Below are positions 59,701 to 63,896 of a stretch of DNA of 64,000 nt, piece after piece; the stretch's first letter is position 1, and each line of letters opens with the position of its first letter. The notes under the pieces are model-generated. The model saw only the letters and a program-made list of their open reading frames with translations. It searched no databases and was not told where the DNA came from. A program made the translations under genes and the position numbers. The stretch comes from Mimachlamys varia (lineage: Eukaryota; Mollusca; Bivalvia; Pectinida; Pectinidae): the NCBI GenBank assembly GCA_947623455.1, contig OX392529.1, forward strand, positions 6,820,001 to 6,884,000, written 5' to 3'.

Positions 59701-62671
59701 TAAAGACGTCGATGTTATCTAAATCTCACTGTCTTCTCCTTTTGTTCGATTTTTCTAGTCTTAAGCAATGTCTTAACGAATGAGAGGACAAAATTTGATG
59801 ATATTTTCTCTGATTTTTCCTACAAATGCCTAATAAGACAGATATTTCTTCAGCAAACACAAAAAGGGCCTCGTTTCTAAATAACAATACTACTTATTCA
59901 CGATGTGTGTATTAATGGACTACTTTGTAATTTTACAGGATGCCGTTTTTAATAGTCTGTTTTGAATGTTCAAACATTCGTAATTGATAAAGATGTCCGA
60001 CGGACAAATTTAGAACACATATCGAACCATGCAGGTCAGTGTAGACTATGGGCGAAGAATAAGACGACTATGGTGACCCATGGTGCCAAGGTCTATAATG
60101 ACCATAGTGACAAAGATAACGGTCAATTTGGTGACACGGTTTATGGGGTGACCAAGGTGACAAACTTTACGATGACCATGGTGATAATCTTTATGGGCCT
60201 TGCTGTCATTAGATGTTATGTTGAACATGTTGATAAATGTAGTTTTGAGTGTGATAACAGCATTGCCCATGTGGCTTTGTTGTAATTATCGGTGATCTCG
60301 AGGTGAGAACGGGACTGAAGTTCTGAGCACATGACTCTCACTGTGAGTAACTGACCTGGATTTGACCTAGATTTATAGTGCGAGTGGAGTCGATGAAGCA
60401 GAGAACCCGAGCCCTTTCGAACAAAGATATCTTATTTGGTTGTACAATATCTGAATATGCTAAGACTGTGACATAAGTTTTGACTAGTTACAATAGTTTT
60501 GTTTGTGAGGTCCGTAACATTTTACTTTTTCACAACTCACCCAGGCCCGAAGGGCCAAGTGAACATTTATAATGGTGCGGCGTCCGTCCGTCCTTCATGC
60601 ATTTCCTTATGTTCGTTCAAACGACTTCTTTTGAAATACGGAACGACCTAAAGACATCCTATCAGACTGGTAGCTTCCTGCGGACAAAATTAACTTTGAA
60701 CTATTTTAATGGTCACAGAGATCAAAACCTTCAAACGATTTTTTTCTGAAAAACCAACTGACACAGAGAAAATGAAAATAGGAGGTACAAAAGTGTCAAC
60801 AAATCAAACTCATTATCCGAATTCAAATCGATTTTACAGGGGGCAAAATCGAAATAAAGAGAAGGTTTGCATAGAAACCTATAAAAAACACAAGTGTATG
60901 ACGAAACTATCGGTATTTCGAATAACGTATCATCTGCGATATGCAAACTCAATGTGTTTTGTAGATGCAGAGATTCAAGAAAGGGAAAGTTCACCATCGG
61001 ATAGGCAAAGTCTTCACGTGAACTGTAGAACAGAGGCATGATATTCGGCTGGTAGATTTTTTGGAAGGAGCTGTACAAAGTTTAATAAAAACAAAAGTTT
61101 TGATTTGTTTTCTAGGTCACTGGGGTCAAATGTGTCAGAATGTTCCAACAACTTCTTCTGAAATACTGACAGGCCAGGATAATGATATTTGATTGGGAGT
61201 TCCTTAGGGAGGAGCTGAACAAATCTTTTCGAAAAATATTAACTTTTTTTGTACCTTTAGTGTCATAGGGGTCAAATACGTCAAACCTTTCAAACGACTT
61301 CTTCTGAAATACTGAACGGCCTAGAGATATGCTATTTGGCTGGCATCCTTCTTGGATAGAGCCACATTAGCATCTTGCCTATATTCAACTTAATAGGGTC
61401 GAATATGTTTAGATATTAACGTGTACTTTTGAATAACTCTGAGCTTGAGGTGAAGGACACGGCATACTCTTGTGCATCAGCTGCTTGCCTCGATCTCTGC
61501 TTGAACTGCGACCAACATGGACGGCTTACTACTGAGCTATACGATGTACATGATTGTTTCAGTTTTCCGATCGTGAACTTTCCATATCTCGATGGTTCGA
61601 TATTCTAGGGCTTGCTCTGGGTATAGTGATTTTCGTTATCGATGTCGACTGCTAACGGGCAGATTTAGGGATTCAAGAGATGCGGGTTGATCAGAACTAT
61701 AGGCAGGTTTTGTGGTCGCCCGCTTTGTCTCATTGGAAGATATTCTGTATCTTTGGGTGATGTAGGAATGCACGTTTTGGGGTGTGCTCGTTGGTGTGTT
61801 TGCTTGTGGTTGACAGTGATACTCGGTTCTCGTTTTGAGAACATGATGTTTGCTTGGATTTGACAAAGATTTACATGGCGGATGTCGTCGATGAAGCAGA
61901 AGACGCTTACTCTTTCGGAACACATGGTCTATTCTCTTGTGCTTTTACGAGAGTATCCATGTAGATCTTTCTTGTGTTCCTATTTTGCCTTTAGTTAAAT
62001 CGATTTTTAGTTCGCATTATTGTTTTGTTGACGCTTTGGTATTCTCTGATTTTGTTCAGACCATTTTAGTGTTACGAGTATGAGATAGTACTGGGTGAGT
62101 GATGCAGGTCCATTTGACCTTTTGACTTAAAATGCAGCATTGTGTAAAGGTAATTAATGTAGATTGTTTTACTCTGTTTTGTAGGTGGAAAGGAAGCGTC
62201 ACATCGGAAACGATATTGTAAATATTATATTTTATGAATGTGACTTGAAATCATCTGCAAGTTTTAAACCATCGATGATGAAAACACGATTCACACGTAT
62301 CCTTTATTGCCGGGGAGTGCATCTTCTGTTCGTATGTTGGGATTGTTTTCATTCACTTATACAAATATTCCTGATGTTTTCCGTCACAAGACAAACAGAA
62401 GATACTAGCCAATATGTTTTGTTTCTGTCATCAGACGTTATTTTAAGGGTATGCATCAATGACTTGAACATCTTAGGAGAGATTCATGCTTGCATGTTGT
62501 TTTGTTTTATCATACGATATTAATACAATTTCTAGGAATTTATCAGTCATTTTCATTTGAAACAAACATTATCAAAAGTTGCCCCGAATTTCCCAAACAA
62601 ATGATCCCCTTAACACCTCTATCAGACATATTTGCTTTAGTGACCCACATAAAAGAAGATGACACATACCG
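5665..62671 (+). CDS. GARNL3: GARNL3-like Rap-GAP domain protein, eleven internal exons, both ends outside the window
   Basis: Eleven exons (5665-5734, 22126-22206, 38732-38819, 39721-39839, 44704-44768, 47252-47342, 57771-57846, 58838-58936, 59514-59617, 62185-62296, 62626-62671) join without a stop into 316 codons. The order and wording of the peptide match vertebrate GARNL3 as I recall it: [88 protein letters not shown]. Exons 6-11 (residues about 160-316) are the first three quarters of a Rap_GAP domain; residues Arg269, His270 and Asn273 of the window-encoded protein correspond to the Arg, His and Asn thumb of Rap1GAP. Family knowledge predicts stimulation of GTP hydrolysis on Rap-type small GTPases; this has not been shown for this protein. 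The citron-homology domain expected after the Rap-GAP domain is not reached. Introns run from 329 bp to 16.5 kb and are filled with minisatellites. Confidence 0.93.
5735..6984. other. Intron 1, proximal single-copy part
   Basis: Mostly unrecognised sequence. At 6234-6290 it holds a short fragment of a dispersed family also found near 45.98, 60.38 and 61.89 kb. Confidence 0.6.
6234..6290 (+). repeat. Dispersed repeat fragment, copy a
   Basis: Contains AAGCGTCTTCTGCTTCATTG then ACGACACCCTTCATGTAAA, matching the reverse complement of the copy at 61855-61930 (AAGCGTCTTCTGCTTCATCG, ACGACATCCGCCATGTAAA). The element type is not known to me; it carries no coding sequence here. Confidence 0.6.
6985..9592. 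repeat. 51-bp minisatellite, about 51 copies (intron 1)
   Basis: The unit contains GGTTGCTGCTATTAGTATAG then TAACCGCTGACCTGTTTATA. Variants GAGGCTAACC, GAAGGTAACC and GAAAGTAACC alternate, and runs of variants are themselves repeated. 51 is a multiple of 3, so the minus strand shows a 447-codon frame with a 17-residue period; this is a product of periodicity, not a gene. Confidence 0.97.
9713..10015. repeat. 46-bp minisatellite, 6.5 copies (intron 1)
   Basis: The unit contains GGCTTGTCCAACAGACAGAC and AAACAGAAAGTCTT. Diverged copies continue to about 10175. Open frames on both strands are period artefacts. Confidence 0.93.
10016..10629. other. Intron 1 stretch, decayed repeat then single-copy
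   Basis: The first 160 bp are degenerate copies of the 46-bp repeat (ACAGACAAGCTAGGACATGA and similar). Nothing else recognised. Confidence 0.55.
10630..11395. repeat. 24-bp pyrimidine-rich minisatellite (intron 1)
   Basis: About 32 copies of TGTTTTGTTTATACTTTTTA followed by CCCC or CCCT, with shortened copies. The plus strand is nearly purine-free apart from isolated G and A, so the array is a long polypyrimidine-like tract in the sense strand. Confidence 0.95.
11465..11815. repeat. 43-bp minisatellite, about 8 copies (intron 1)
   Basis: The unit contains GACAATGTACCTTGTATGCG then TTACACAGTAGAATAC. Two copy types differ as CTCCCTTTGACAATG and ACCATTTGACTATG. Confidence 0.94.
11816..12360. 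other. Intron 1 single-copy stretch
   Basis: AT-rich sequence with no recognised feature; minus-strand frames here have no recognisable product. Confidence 0.55.
12361..19575. repeat. ~40-bp minisatellite, about 180 copies (intron 1)
   Basis: The unit contains GGAATGAGATGTTGATTTGA then TGGTCTGTGTACTAATTAACA. A one-base length polymorphism (GTTGATTTGATGG or GTTGATTGATGG) and GGTCTGTGTTC, GGTCTGTACAC and GGTCTGTTATC variants distinguish copies. A block of about 1.2 kb starting near 16809 is repeated from about 18023. Confidence 0.97.
19576..21369. other. Intron 1 single-copy stretch
   Basis: About 1.8 kb with no tandem repeat, mobile-element end or exon that I recognise. Two copies of CACGTGTACG lie about 40 bp apart near 20012 and 20051. 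Confidence 0.55.
21370..21712. repeat. 31-bp minisatellite, CGTC-rich (intron 1)
   Basis: The unit contains TCGTCTGTCGTCTTTTGTCG then TCCGTGGTCGG. A longer block with CGTTCGTCTGTCGTCCGTGG occurs twice. Frames on both strands (Arg/Asp/Thr-rich on minus, Ser/Val-rich on plus) are artefacts. Confidence 0.95.
22126..22206 (+). CDS. GARNL3: GARNL3 exon 2 of window
   Basis: Acceptor TCGTTACAG, donor GTGAGT, 81 bp, phase 0 at both ends. It encodes 27 residues including [18 protein letters not shown]. The AGRFR core and the acidic tail match the segment after GSVEL in vertebrate GARNL3. Neither junction is repeated. It is isolated between introns of about 16.4 and 16.5 kb. Confidence 0.88.
22385..22985 (+). 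mobile_element. Dispersed element with hairpin, CCGTCC repeats and two internal copies (intron 2)
   Basis: Starts with the hairpin CGCCCGTCAAAAATGACAGG GCG, then TATGGTATGGCGTTGTCC and GTCCGTCC repeats. Two related segments follow, at about 22456-22640 and 22806-22985, sharing TTTCAAACT.GCTAGGCTT, CCATGACATGAAGTTGT and CAGTTTGATTCGA.AATATT. The architecture resembles the element at 60545-61400. It has no coding region, and the class is not known to me. Confidence 0.6.
23037..23222. repeat. 36-bp minisatellite, 5 copies (intron 2)
   Basis: The unit contains GGGTACGACGGGCGTATCAT then GCCTCCACTGGTGTTA. One copy has CAATGTAT inserted. It is more GC-rich than its surroundings. Confidence 0.92.
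23223..24011. other. Intron 2 stretch, possible dispersed repeat then single-copy
   Basis: 23230-23480 has the character of a dispersed non-coding element (TTTTCACTTGTGAGAAATAT and TTTTACTTGTGAAAATTATA are related to each other). No exon seen. Confidence 0.4.
24012..38560. repeat. 14.5-kb array of a 26-bp minisatellite, about 560 copies (intron 2)
   Basis: The unit contains CTACTCCAGTCTATTCTCTT then ACTCAG. Main variants are CCAATC, CCAGTC, CGTGTC, ACTATAGTC and CTTATATA. Each unit looks like a 3' splice site: pyrimidine tract ending in ACTCAG, with a CTTAC in the previous unit at branch-point distance. Because 26 is not a multiple of 3 and the unit has no stop in any plus frame, frames up to 574 codons occur in all three plus phases; none is a gene. 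Long blocks are duplicated within the array at offsets of 2814, 2236 and 650 bp. Confidence 0.98.
38732..38819 (+). CDS. GARNL3: GARNL3 exon 3 of window
   Basis: Acceptor TTACTTTTTAG, donor GTAAGT, 88 bp, entering in phase 0 and leaving one base (T) over. It encodes [10 protein letters not shown] and [10 protein letters not shown], one of the best conserved N-terminal blocks of GARNL3. The exon begins 171 bp after the end of the 14.5-kb array of 26-bp units. An open frame across the same bases in another phase is a shadow. Confidence 0.93.
38820..39720. other. Intron 3, single-copy, 901 bp
   Basis: The only long intron without a tandem array. Nothing else recognised. Confidence 0.7.
39721..39839 (+). 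CDS. GARNL3: GARNL3 exon 4 of window
   Basis: Acceptor TGTATCGTAG, donor GTAAGT, 119 bp. With the T carried from exon 3 it makes 40 codons and ends in phase 0. It encodes [30 protein letters not shown] and ILWQRS, matching the vertebrate block ending [11 protein letters not shown]. The last 25 exonic bases and the splice donor are the first unit of a 58-bp tandem array, so about ten further intact donors follow within 700 bp. I chose the first donor because the homologous protein continues directly into exon 5 from there. Confidence 0.94.
39815..40557 (+). repeat. 58-bp repeat spanning the GARNL3 exon 4 donor, 13 copies
   Basis: Unit one is the end of exon 4. CCGGGCGATACTCTGGCAGA then GGTCG is exonic and GTAAGTCAGGGCGGGTCAAC then TGATGCACTCACG is intronic. 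Ten of the twelve extra copies keep TCGGTAAGT. Copies 3 and 7 have an 8-bp deletion (GGTCGGTA) that removes the donor, and copy 5 has TCGGTAAATGTAAG. Copies 2-4 and 6-8 share the same order of variants, so a block of about 166 bp was itself duplicated. Confidence 0.96.
40558..41015. other. Intron 4 single-copy stretch
   Basis: No recognised feature. Confidence 0.6.
41016..41880. repeat. 29-bp minisatellite, about 29 copies (intron 4)
   Basis: The unit contains AGTGTCAGATTGTACCGTCA then TCAACAACT or TCGACAACT. Variants CCAGTG and AACGTC occur sporadically. Confidence 0.96.
41881..42819. other. Intron 4 single-copy stretch
   Basis: About 940 bp of AT-rich sequence with no recognised feature. 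Confidence 0.6.
42820..43860. repeat. 41/42-bp minisatellite, about 25 copies (intron 4)
   Basis: The unit contains TTTCACTAGCGTCTACCTAC then ATTTAAATCCGTC. The first half has TCTGTGACAATT (41 bp), the second half TCCGTATACGATT (42 bp), so the array is split into two homogenised domains with the switch near 43320. Confidence 0.96.
43861..44703. other. Intron 4 end, single-copy with a short C/CA microsatellite
   Basis: CACCCCCACCCCCACCCC followed by CACACACA lies at about 44174-44205. Nothing else recognised before exon 5. Confidence 0.6.
44704..44768 (+). CDS. GARNL3: GARNL3 exon 5 of window
   Basis: Acceptor CATTGTTAG, donor GTACGT, 65 bp, in phase 0, with AG left over. It encodes [20 protein letters not shown], matching the vertebrate TGTQKICLPYSP block. 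The last 14 exonic bases (AAAGGTATCATCAG) and the donor start a 70-bp tandem repeat, which places eight more copies of the junction downstream. Confidence 0.91.
44755..45376 (+). repeat. 70-bp repeat spanning the GARNL3 exon 5 donor, 9 copies
   Basis: The junction TATCATCAG|GTACGT starts at 44761 in the real exon and recurs at about 44831, 44901, 44970, 45040, 45110, 45180, 45250 and 45307. Each unit adds ACATCCCAAACTGACCAGTC, AGGTAAATATCAAAGAAAAC and TCCAGTACGTAAAG. Copy 8 is internally deleted. Every unit also has a second possible donor, CAGGTAAAT. Confidence 0.96.
45377..46235. other. Intron 5 stretch with a dispersed-repeat fragment
   Basis: Mostly unrecognised. The part from about 45920 to 46210 belongs to the dispersed family described at 45970. 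Confidence 0.55.
45970..46150 (+). repeat. Dispersed repeat fragment, copy b
   Basis: GTTCCGGAAGGGTTAGCGTT then TTCTGCTTAATCTGCCGCCAT matches the copy at 61855-61930 in reverse. Further on, GAAGTAGGGATGTAACTATC and AAGAACGGGAAG resembles GAAGTAGGGATGTTAATAAA at about 55370, so several fragments of one family lie in this gene. Confidence 0.55.
46236..46660. repeat. 32-bp minisatellite, about 13 copies (intron 5)
   Basis: The unit contains CAGCCCTTTACGGCTTTATT then CAATATGTTTCA. Some copies read CACCAACCCTTTACGGTTTT and AGTCATTATGTCTCA; this variant pair occurs twice, about 215 bp apart. Confidence 0.95.
46661..47251. other. Intron 5 end, single-copy
   Basis: No recognised feature before the exon 6 acceptor. 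Confidence 0.6.
47252..47342 (+). CDS. GARNL3: GARNL3 exon 6 of window, start of Rap-GAP domain
   Basis: Acceptor TTATTTGCAG, donor GTGAGT, 91 bp. Its first T completes a Ser codon with the AG of exon 5, and it ends in phase 0. It encodes [20 protein letters not shown] then QE, which matches the vertebrate [16 protein letters not shown] block where the Rap-GAP domain begins. The junctions are not repeated, although a compound repeat starts about 80 bp into intron 6. Confidence 0.95.
47420..48010. repeat. Compound ~136-bp repeat after exon 6 (intron 6)
   Basis: Two related half-units alternate, both with TAGACTTACTGTATGAAGTA then CAATTT. One continues AATGTAGGCATACTGGAGAT, the other GACCCAATTCAAGGTAGGCC. 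About four full units. It starts about 80 bp after the exon 6 donor but does not include it. Confidence 0.92.
48011..49263. other. Intron 6 single-copy stretch around a foldback element
   Basis: Decayed copies of the preceding repeat may extend to about 48380. The foldback at 48585-48727 is listed separately. Nothing else recognised. Confidence 0.55.
48585..48727. mobile_element. Near-palindromic foldback element (MITE-like), ~143 bp
   Basis: The left arm AACTTAAATCTAATTTCT...GTACTCT (48585-48642) pairs with the right arm AGAGTACACTCC...AGATTCAAGTT (about 48670-48727). Over about 58 bp most positions match in reverse complement. The centre is itself palindromic: ATAAACCGATTCGCGGTTTAT. No coding capacity. 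Target-site duplication was not established, so it may be a MITE or a palindrome of other origin. Confidence 0.75.
49264..53665. repeat. 4.4-kb array of 19/22-bp units, TACTAAC in most copies (intron 6)
   Basis: Units are ACACTACATTCTACTAACA with or without an extra ACA, about 200 copies. TTCTAC alternates with TTGTAC. The plus strand has very little G, and AG is rare (mainly in CAGCAAC variants). A block with the rare variant AACACTAAATTGTACTAACA recurs at about 50131 and 50616. Confidence 0.97.
53851..54120 (+). mobile_element. tRNA-derived SINE (intron 6)
   Basis: Has an A-box-like TGGTCTAGTGG at 53861 and a B-box-like AATTCGAGTCC at 53903, spaced as in a Pol III tRNA promoter. The body contains CTCTGCTTGTTCCAGTCTAC and CAGCTGTAAATGAGTAC, like the conserved central domain reported for several metazoan SINE families. 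The 3' part has AAAGCGGTATATAATTACC and ends in (ATT)n at 54101-54116. Sense orientation relative to the gene. The host family name is not known to me. Confidence 0.82.
54121..55709. other. Intron 6 stretch, single-copy with dispersed-repeat fragments
   Basis: From about 55190 to 55700 fragments (TCTTGAATCCCGAATCCCGA, GAACAAGCCCTAGAACAAC, GAAGTAGGGATGTTAATAAA) resemble parts of the intron 5 and intron 9 dispersed repeats. Short open frames here have no recognisable product. Confidence 0.5.
55710..56720. repeat. 38-bp AT-rich minisatellite, about 26 copies (intron 6)
   Basis: The unit contains AATAAATTGACACGTAATAT then TATTGTAATATATCACAC. Two haplotypes (ACACGTAATATTATTG with ATATATCACAC, and ACATGTAGTATTGTTG with ATACATCACTC) tend to alternate. 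Confidence 0.96.
56721..57770. other. Intron 6 end, single-copy with CRE-like sites
   Basis: Contains TGACGTCA at 56986-56993, TGACGTCG at 57013-57020 and TGACGTGA at 57059-57066. An imperfect inverted pair AAAAAAGCTCAA / TTGAGCTTTTTT lies at about 57193 and 57258. No exon before 57771. Confidence 0.5.
57771..57846 (+). CDS. GARNL3: GARNL3 exon 7 of window, Rap-GAP domain
   Basis: Acceptor TGTATTGCAG, donor GTATGT, 76 bp, in phase 0, with G left over. It encodes [17 protein letters not shown] then CDDEFYSN. The NFKFGVxYxKxGQT signature is typical of Rap1GAP-family domains. The last 15 exonic bases and the donor start a 25/27-bp repeat running for 820 bp, and some later copies keep AATTCTATAGTAATGGTATG unchanged. 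Confidence 0.95.
57832..58665 (+). repeat. 25/27-bp repeat spanning the GARNL3 exon 7 donor, about 31 copies
   Basis: The first unit is the exon 7 end, TTCTATAGTAATG|GTATGT. Later copies read TATAGTAATGGTATGTATAT then GTAAT, with shorter 25-bp copies lacking one TA. Many copies in the middle carry TACTGATGG instead of TAGTAATGG. Nearly all keep the GTATGT donor. The frames in MVCICNYI repeats are artefacts of the 27-bp unit. Confidence 0.96.
58838..58936 (+). CDS. GARNL3: GARNL3 exon 8 of window, Rap-GAP domain
   Basis: Acceptor ACTGTTGCAG, donor GTAAGC, 99 bp. It takes the G from exon 7 to make Glu and leaves T over. It encodes [20 protein letters not shown] then FKAGLDVT. The FLxLLGxxVxLKGW and GGLD-like (here AGLD) motifs are standard for this domain; Ala replaces the first Gly of GGLD. 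A longer open frame reading past the donor is not supported by homology. Confidence 0.95.
58937..59513. other. Intron 8, single-copy, 577 bp
   Basis: No repeats or other features recognised. Confidence 0.65.
59514..59617 (+). CDS. GARNL3: GARNL3 exon 9 of window, Rap-GAP domain, GC donor
   Basis: Acceptor TAATCGATAG, 104 bp. With the T of exon 8 it makes 35 codons and ends in phase 0. It encodes [20 protein letters not shown] then [14 protein letters not shown], almost word for word the vertebrate SVYTVYQGHEIMFHVST block. The exon is followed by GCAAGT, not GT. No nearby GT would keep the Q-V junction seen in the family, so intron 9 is called a GC-AG intron. Confidence 0.95.
60352..60430 (-). 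repeat. Dispersed repeat fragment, copy c
   Basis: TGACCTAGATTTATAGTGCG, AGTGGAGTCGATGAAGCAGA and CCCGAGCCCTTTCGAACA parallel TGACAAAGATTTACATGGCG, GATGTCGTCGATGAAGCAGA and CTCTTTCGGAACA of copy d about 1.5 kb downstream, in the same orientation. Confidence 0.6.
60545..61400 (+). mobile_element. Dispersed element with hairpin, CCGTCC repeats and degenerate internal copies (intron 9)
   Basis: Begins with the hairpin GGCCCGAAGGGCC, then ATAATGGTGCGGCGTCCGTC and CGTCC. At least three degenerate segments follow, each with CAAACGACTTCTTCTGAAAT- or CAACAACTTCTTCTGAAATA-like sequence, ACTGAACGGCC, and TTTGGCTGG or TTTGATTGG, at roughly 60610, 61140 and 61290. Non-coding here. The layout parallels the intron 2 element at 22385. 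Confidence 0.6.
61855..61930 (-). repeat. Dispersed repeat fragment, copy d
   Basis: On the minus strand it reads GTGTTCCGAAAGAGTAAGCG, TCTTCTGCTTCATCGACGAC and ATCCGCCATGTAAATCTTTG. It is the clearest of four copies of this family in the window (also 6234, 45970 and 60352). Related sequence probably extends down to about 61560. Confidence 0.6.
62185..62296 (+). CDS. GARNL3: GARNL3 exon 10 of window, catalytic part of Rap-GAP domain
   Basis: Acceptor CTGTTTTGTAG, 112 bp, in phase 0, leaving C over. It encodes [18 protein letters not shown] and later [14 protein letters not shown]. In Rap1GAP the Asn of HIGND is the catalytic Asn thumb; here that codon is 62209-62211. The donor is the weaker GTATCC. 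Reading on keeps an open frame to a stop near 62521, but similarity ends at the donor and resumes in exon 11. Confidence 0.94.
62297..62625. other. Intron 10, 329 bp, the shortest intron
   Basis: GTATCC donor and TATCAG acceptor. No repeats. The exon 10 frame stays open for about 75 codons into it before TAA at about 62521. Confidence 0.8.
62626..62671 (+). CDS. GARNL3: GARNL3 exon 11 of window, Rap-GAP domain
   Basis: Acceptor CCTCTATCAG, donor GTAAGT, 46 bp. The C of exon 10 plus AC gives His. It encodes [16 protein letters not shown], with the last Arg split across the next intron. It matches the vertebrate HIFALVRYNQQNDSYR segment. The rest of the Rap-GAP domain should be coded beyond base 64000. 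Confidence 0.92.
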
Positions 62672-62767
62672 GTAAGTAAATACTTTGGTTTTATGAAGAC
62701 ACTTGCTATTCTGCGTTAACGTTGAATATATCTATGATTTTAATTTATATACTACACTTACTTTACA

Positions 62768-63146
62768 TTGTCTGAACAAGCAGCAGGATATAATTTAGTT
62801 TGTCAATTAACGCTTTGTCTGAACAAGCAGCAGGATATAATTTAGTTTGTCAATTAACGCTTTGTCTGAACAAGCAGCAGGATATAATTTAGTTTGTCAA
62901 TTAACGCTTTGTCTGAACAAGCAGCAGGATATAATTTAGTTTTGTCAATTAACGCTTTGTCTGAACAAGCAGCAGGATATAAGCTAGTTTGTCAATTAAC
63001 GCTTTGTCTGAACAAGCAGCAGGATATAATTTAGTTTGTCAATTAACGCTTTGTCTGAACAAGCAGCAGGATATAATTTAGTTTGCCAATTAAAGCTTTG
63101 TCTGAACAAGCAGCAGGATATAATTTAGTTTGTCAATTAACGCTTT
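62768..63146. repeat. 47-bp minisatellite, 8 copies (intron 11)
   Basis: The unit contains TTGTCTGAACAAGCAGCAGG then ATATAATTTAGTTTGTCAA and TTAACG. Copies are nearly identical, with single changes (TTTTG in copy 4, AAGCTAG in copy 5, GCCAATTAAAG in copy 7). GAACAAGCAGCAGG is also the end of exon 9 plus one base. Confidence 0.96.
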
Positions 63147-63426
63147 CACAGGCACATATTGAGCAAACATCTGCATGTACCGACTTCATTTTAATTGCCT
63201 GACTTGTTCCAAAGACAGCTACGCACTCTCCAATTGTATGTCTAAACAAGAGTATAGGTTCTGAACAACAAAATATACAGCATCCATTCAGTTCGTACTA
63301 ACCACTTAAACCGCAAGACATGCCTCAATAGGAGATACAACAAAAAACCATGCGATGTATAGAATAAACAAGGTGCATACTTGTACCAATATTACCCTGG
63401 AAACATGTATAAACACCATACATATA
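63147..63426. other. Intron 11 single-copy stretch
   Basis: No exon or repeat recognised up to the MITE; the 104 bases after the MITE are also unrecognised. Confidence 0.55.
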
Positions 63427-63896
63427 CAGTGTACTCTCGTTATACCGCCACCTTTCGTCCACGGCAATTATGGCGGTATAACGAGGGTGGCGATAGTATC
63501 GAATTATGAAAATTATAACCATGAATTAAATTGCATAATATATTGCATTTCCAACATTTTGTTAAAAACAAGCTGAGTATTATATCGTCATATAGATCTA
63601 CATTGGTACATATTTTTATCTGAAAATAGTTATTGATTTGTTTTGCCGCATGCCATTCCAAATGGAACACTAAAGAGTTCCTCGATCTCCAAAAGCAGGA
63701 CAATATGGCGTTATCGTCAAGGGAAATATATAGCGATTCGGGGGTTGTTATTTTAAAAGGTGTGGCGGATGGTGGTATGCGAGGGTGGCGAACTTAACGA
63801 GGGAATTATATAGGACAGAAATCCGTTCTAGAGGTTTAGGTGGCGGTATGCGAGGGTGGCGGTAGATTCGGGTACCGCTAGGTCGAGGGTACACTG
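63427..63896. mobile_element. MITE with TA target site and CAGTGTAC termini, 470 bp (intron 11)
   Basis: The left end CAGTGTACTCTCGTTATACC and the right end, read in reverse, CAGTGTACCCTCGACC form terminal inverted repeats flanked by TA on both sides (63425-63426 and 63897-63898). Subterminal motifs GGCGGTATAACGAGGGTGGC, GGTATGCGAGGGTGGCGAAC and GGCGGTATGCGAGGGTGGCG recur inside. TA duplication and CAGTG ends suit a Tc1/mariner-pogo-type MITE. Non-autonomous: no transposase frame. Confidence 0.85.

Larger units (their letters stand above)
59618..62184. other. Intron 9 (GC-AG), rich in dispersed repeats
   Basis: Starts GCAAGT and ends TTTTGTAG. Contains a GGTGAC-rich patch at about 60065-60190 and the elements listed at 60352, 60545 and 61855. 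Open frames in it (for example 60709-61041 and 61636-61925) lie inside those elements. Confidence 0.75.

Noticed and set aside
60709..61078. Open frames of 110 and 115 codons on opposite strands
   Set aside because: They lie inside the dispersed element at 60545-61400, have no recognisable domain, and overlap each other on opposite strands.
61636..61925. Minus-strand frames of 95 and 86 codons
   Set aside because: They coincide with a dispersed repeat fragment seen elsewhere in the window without an open frame.
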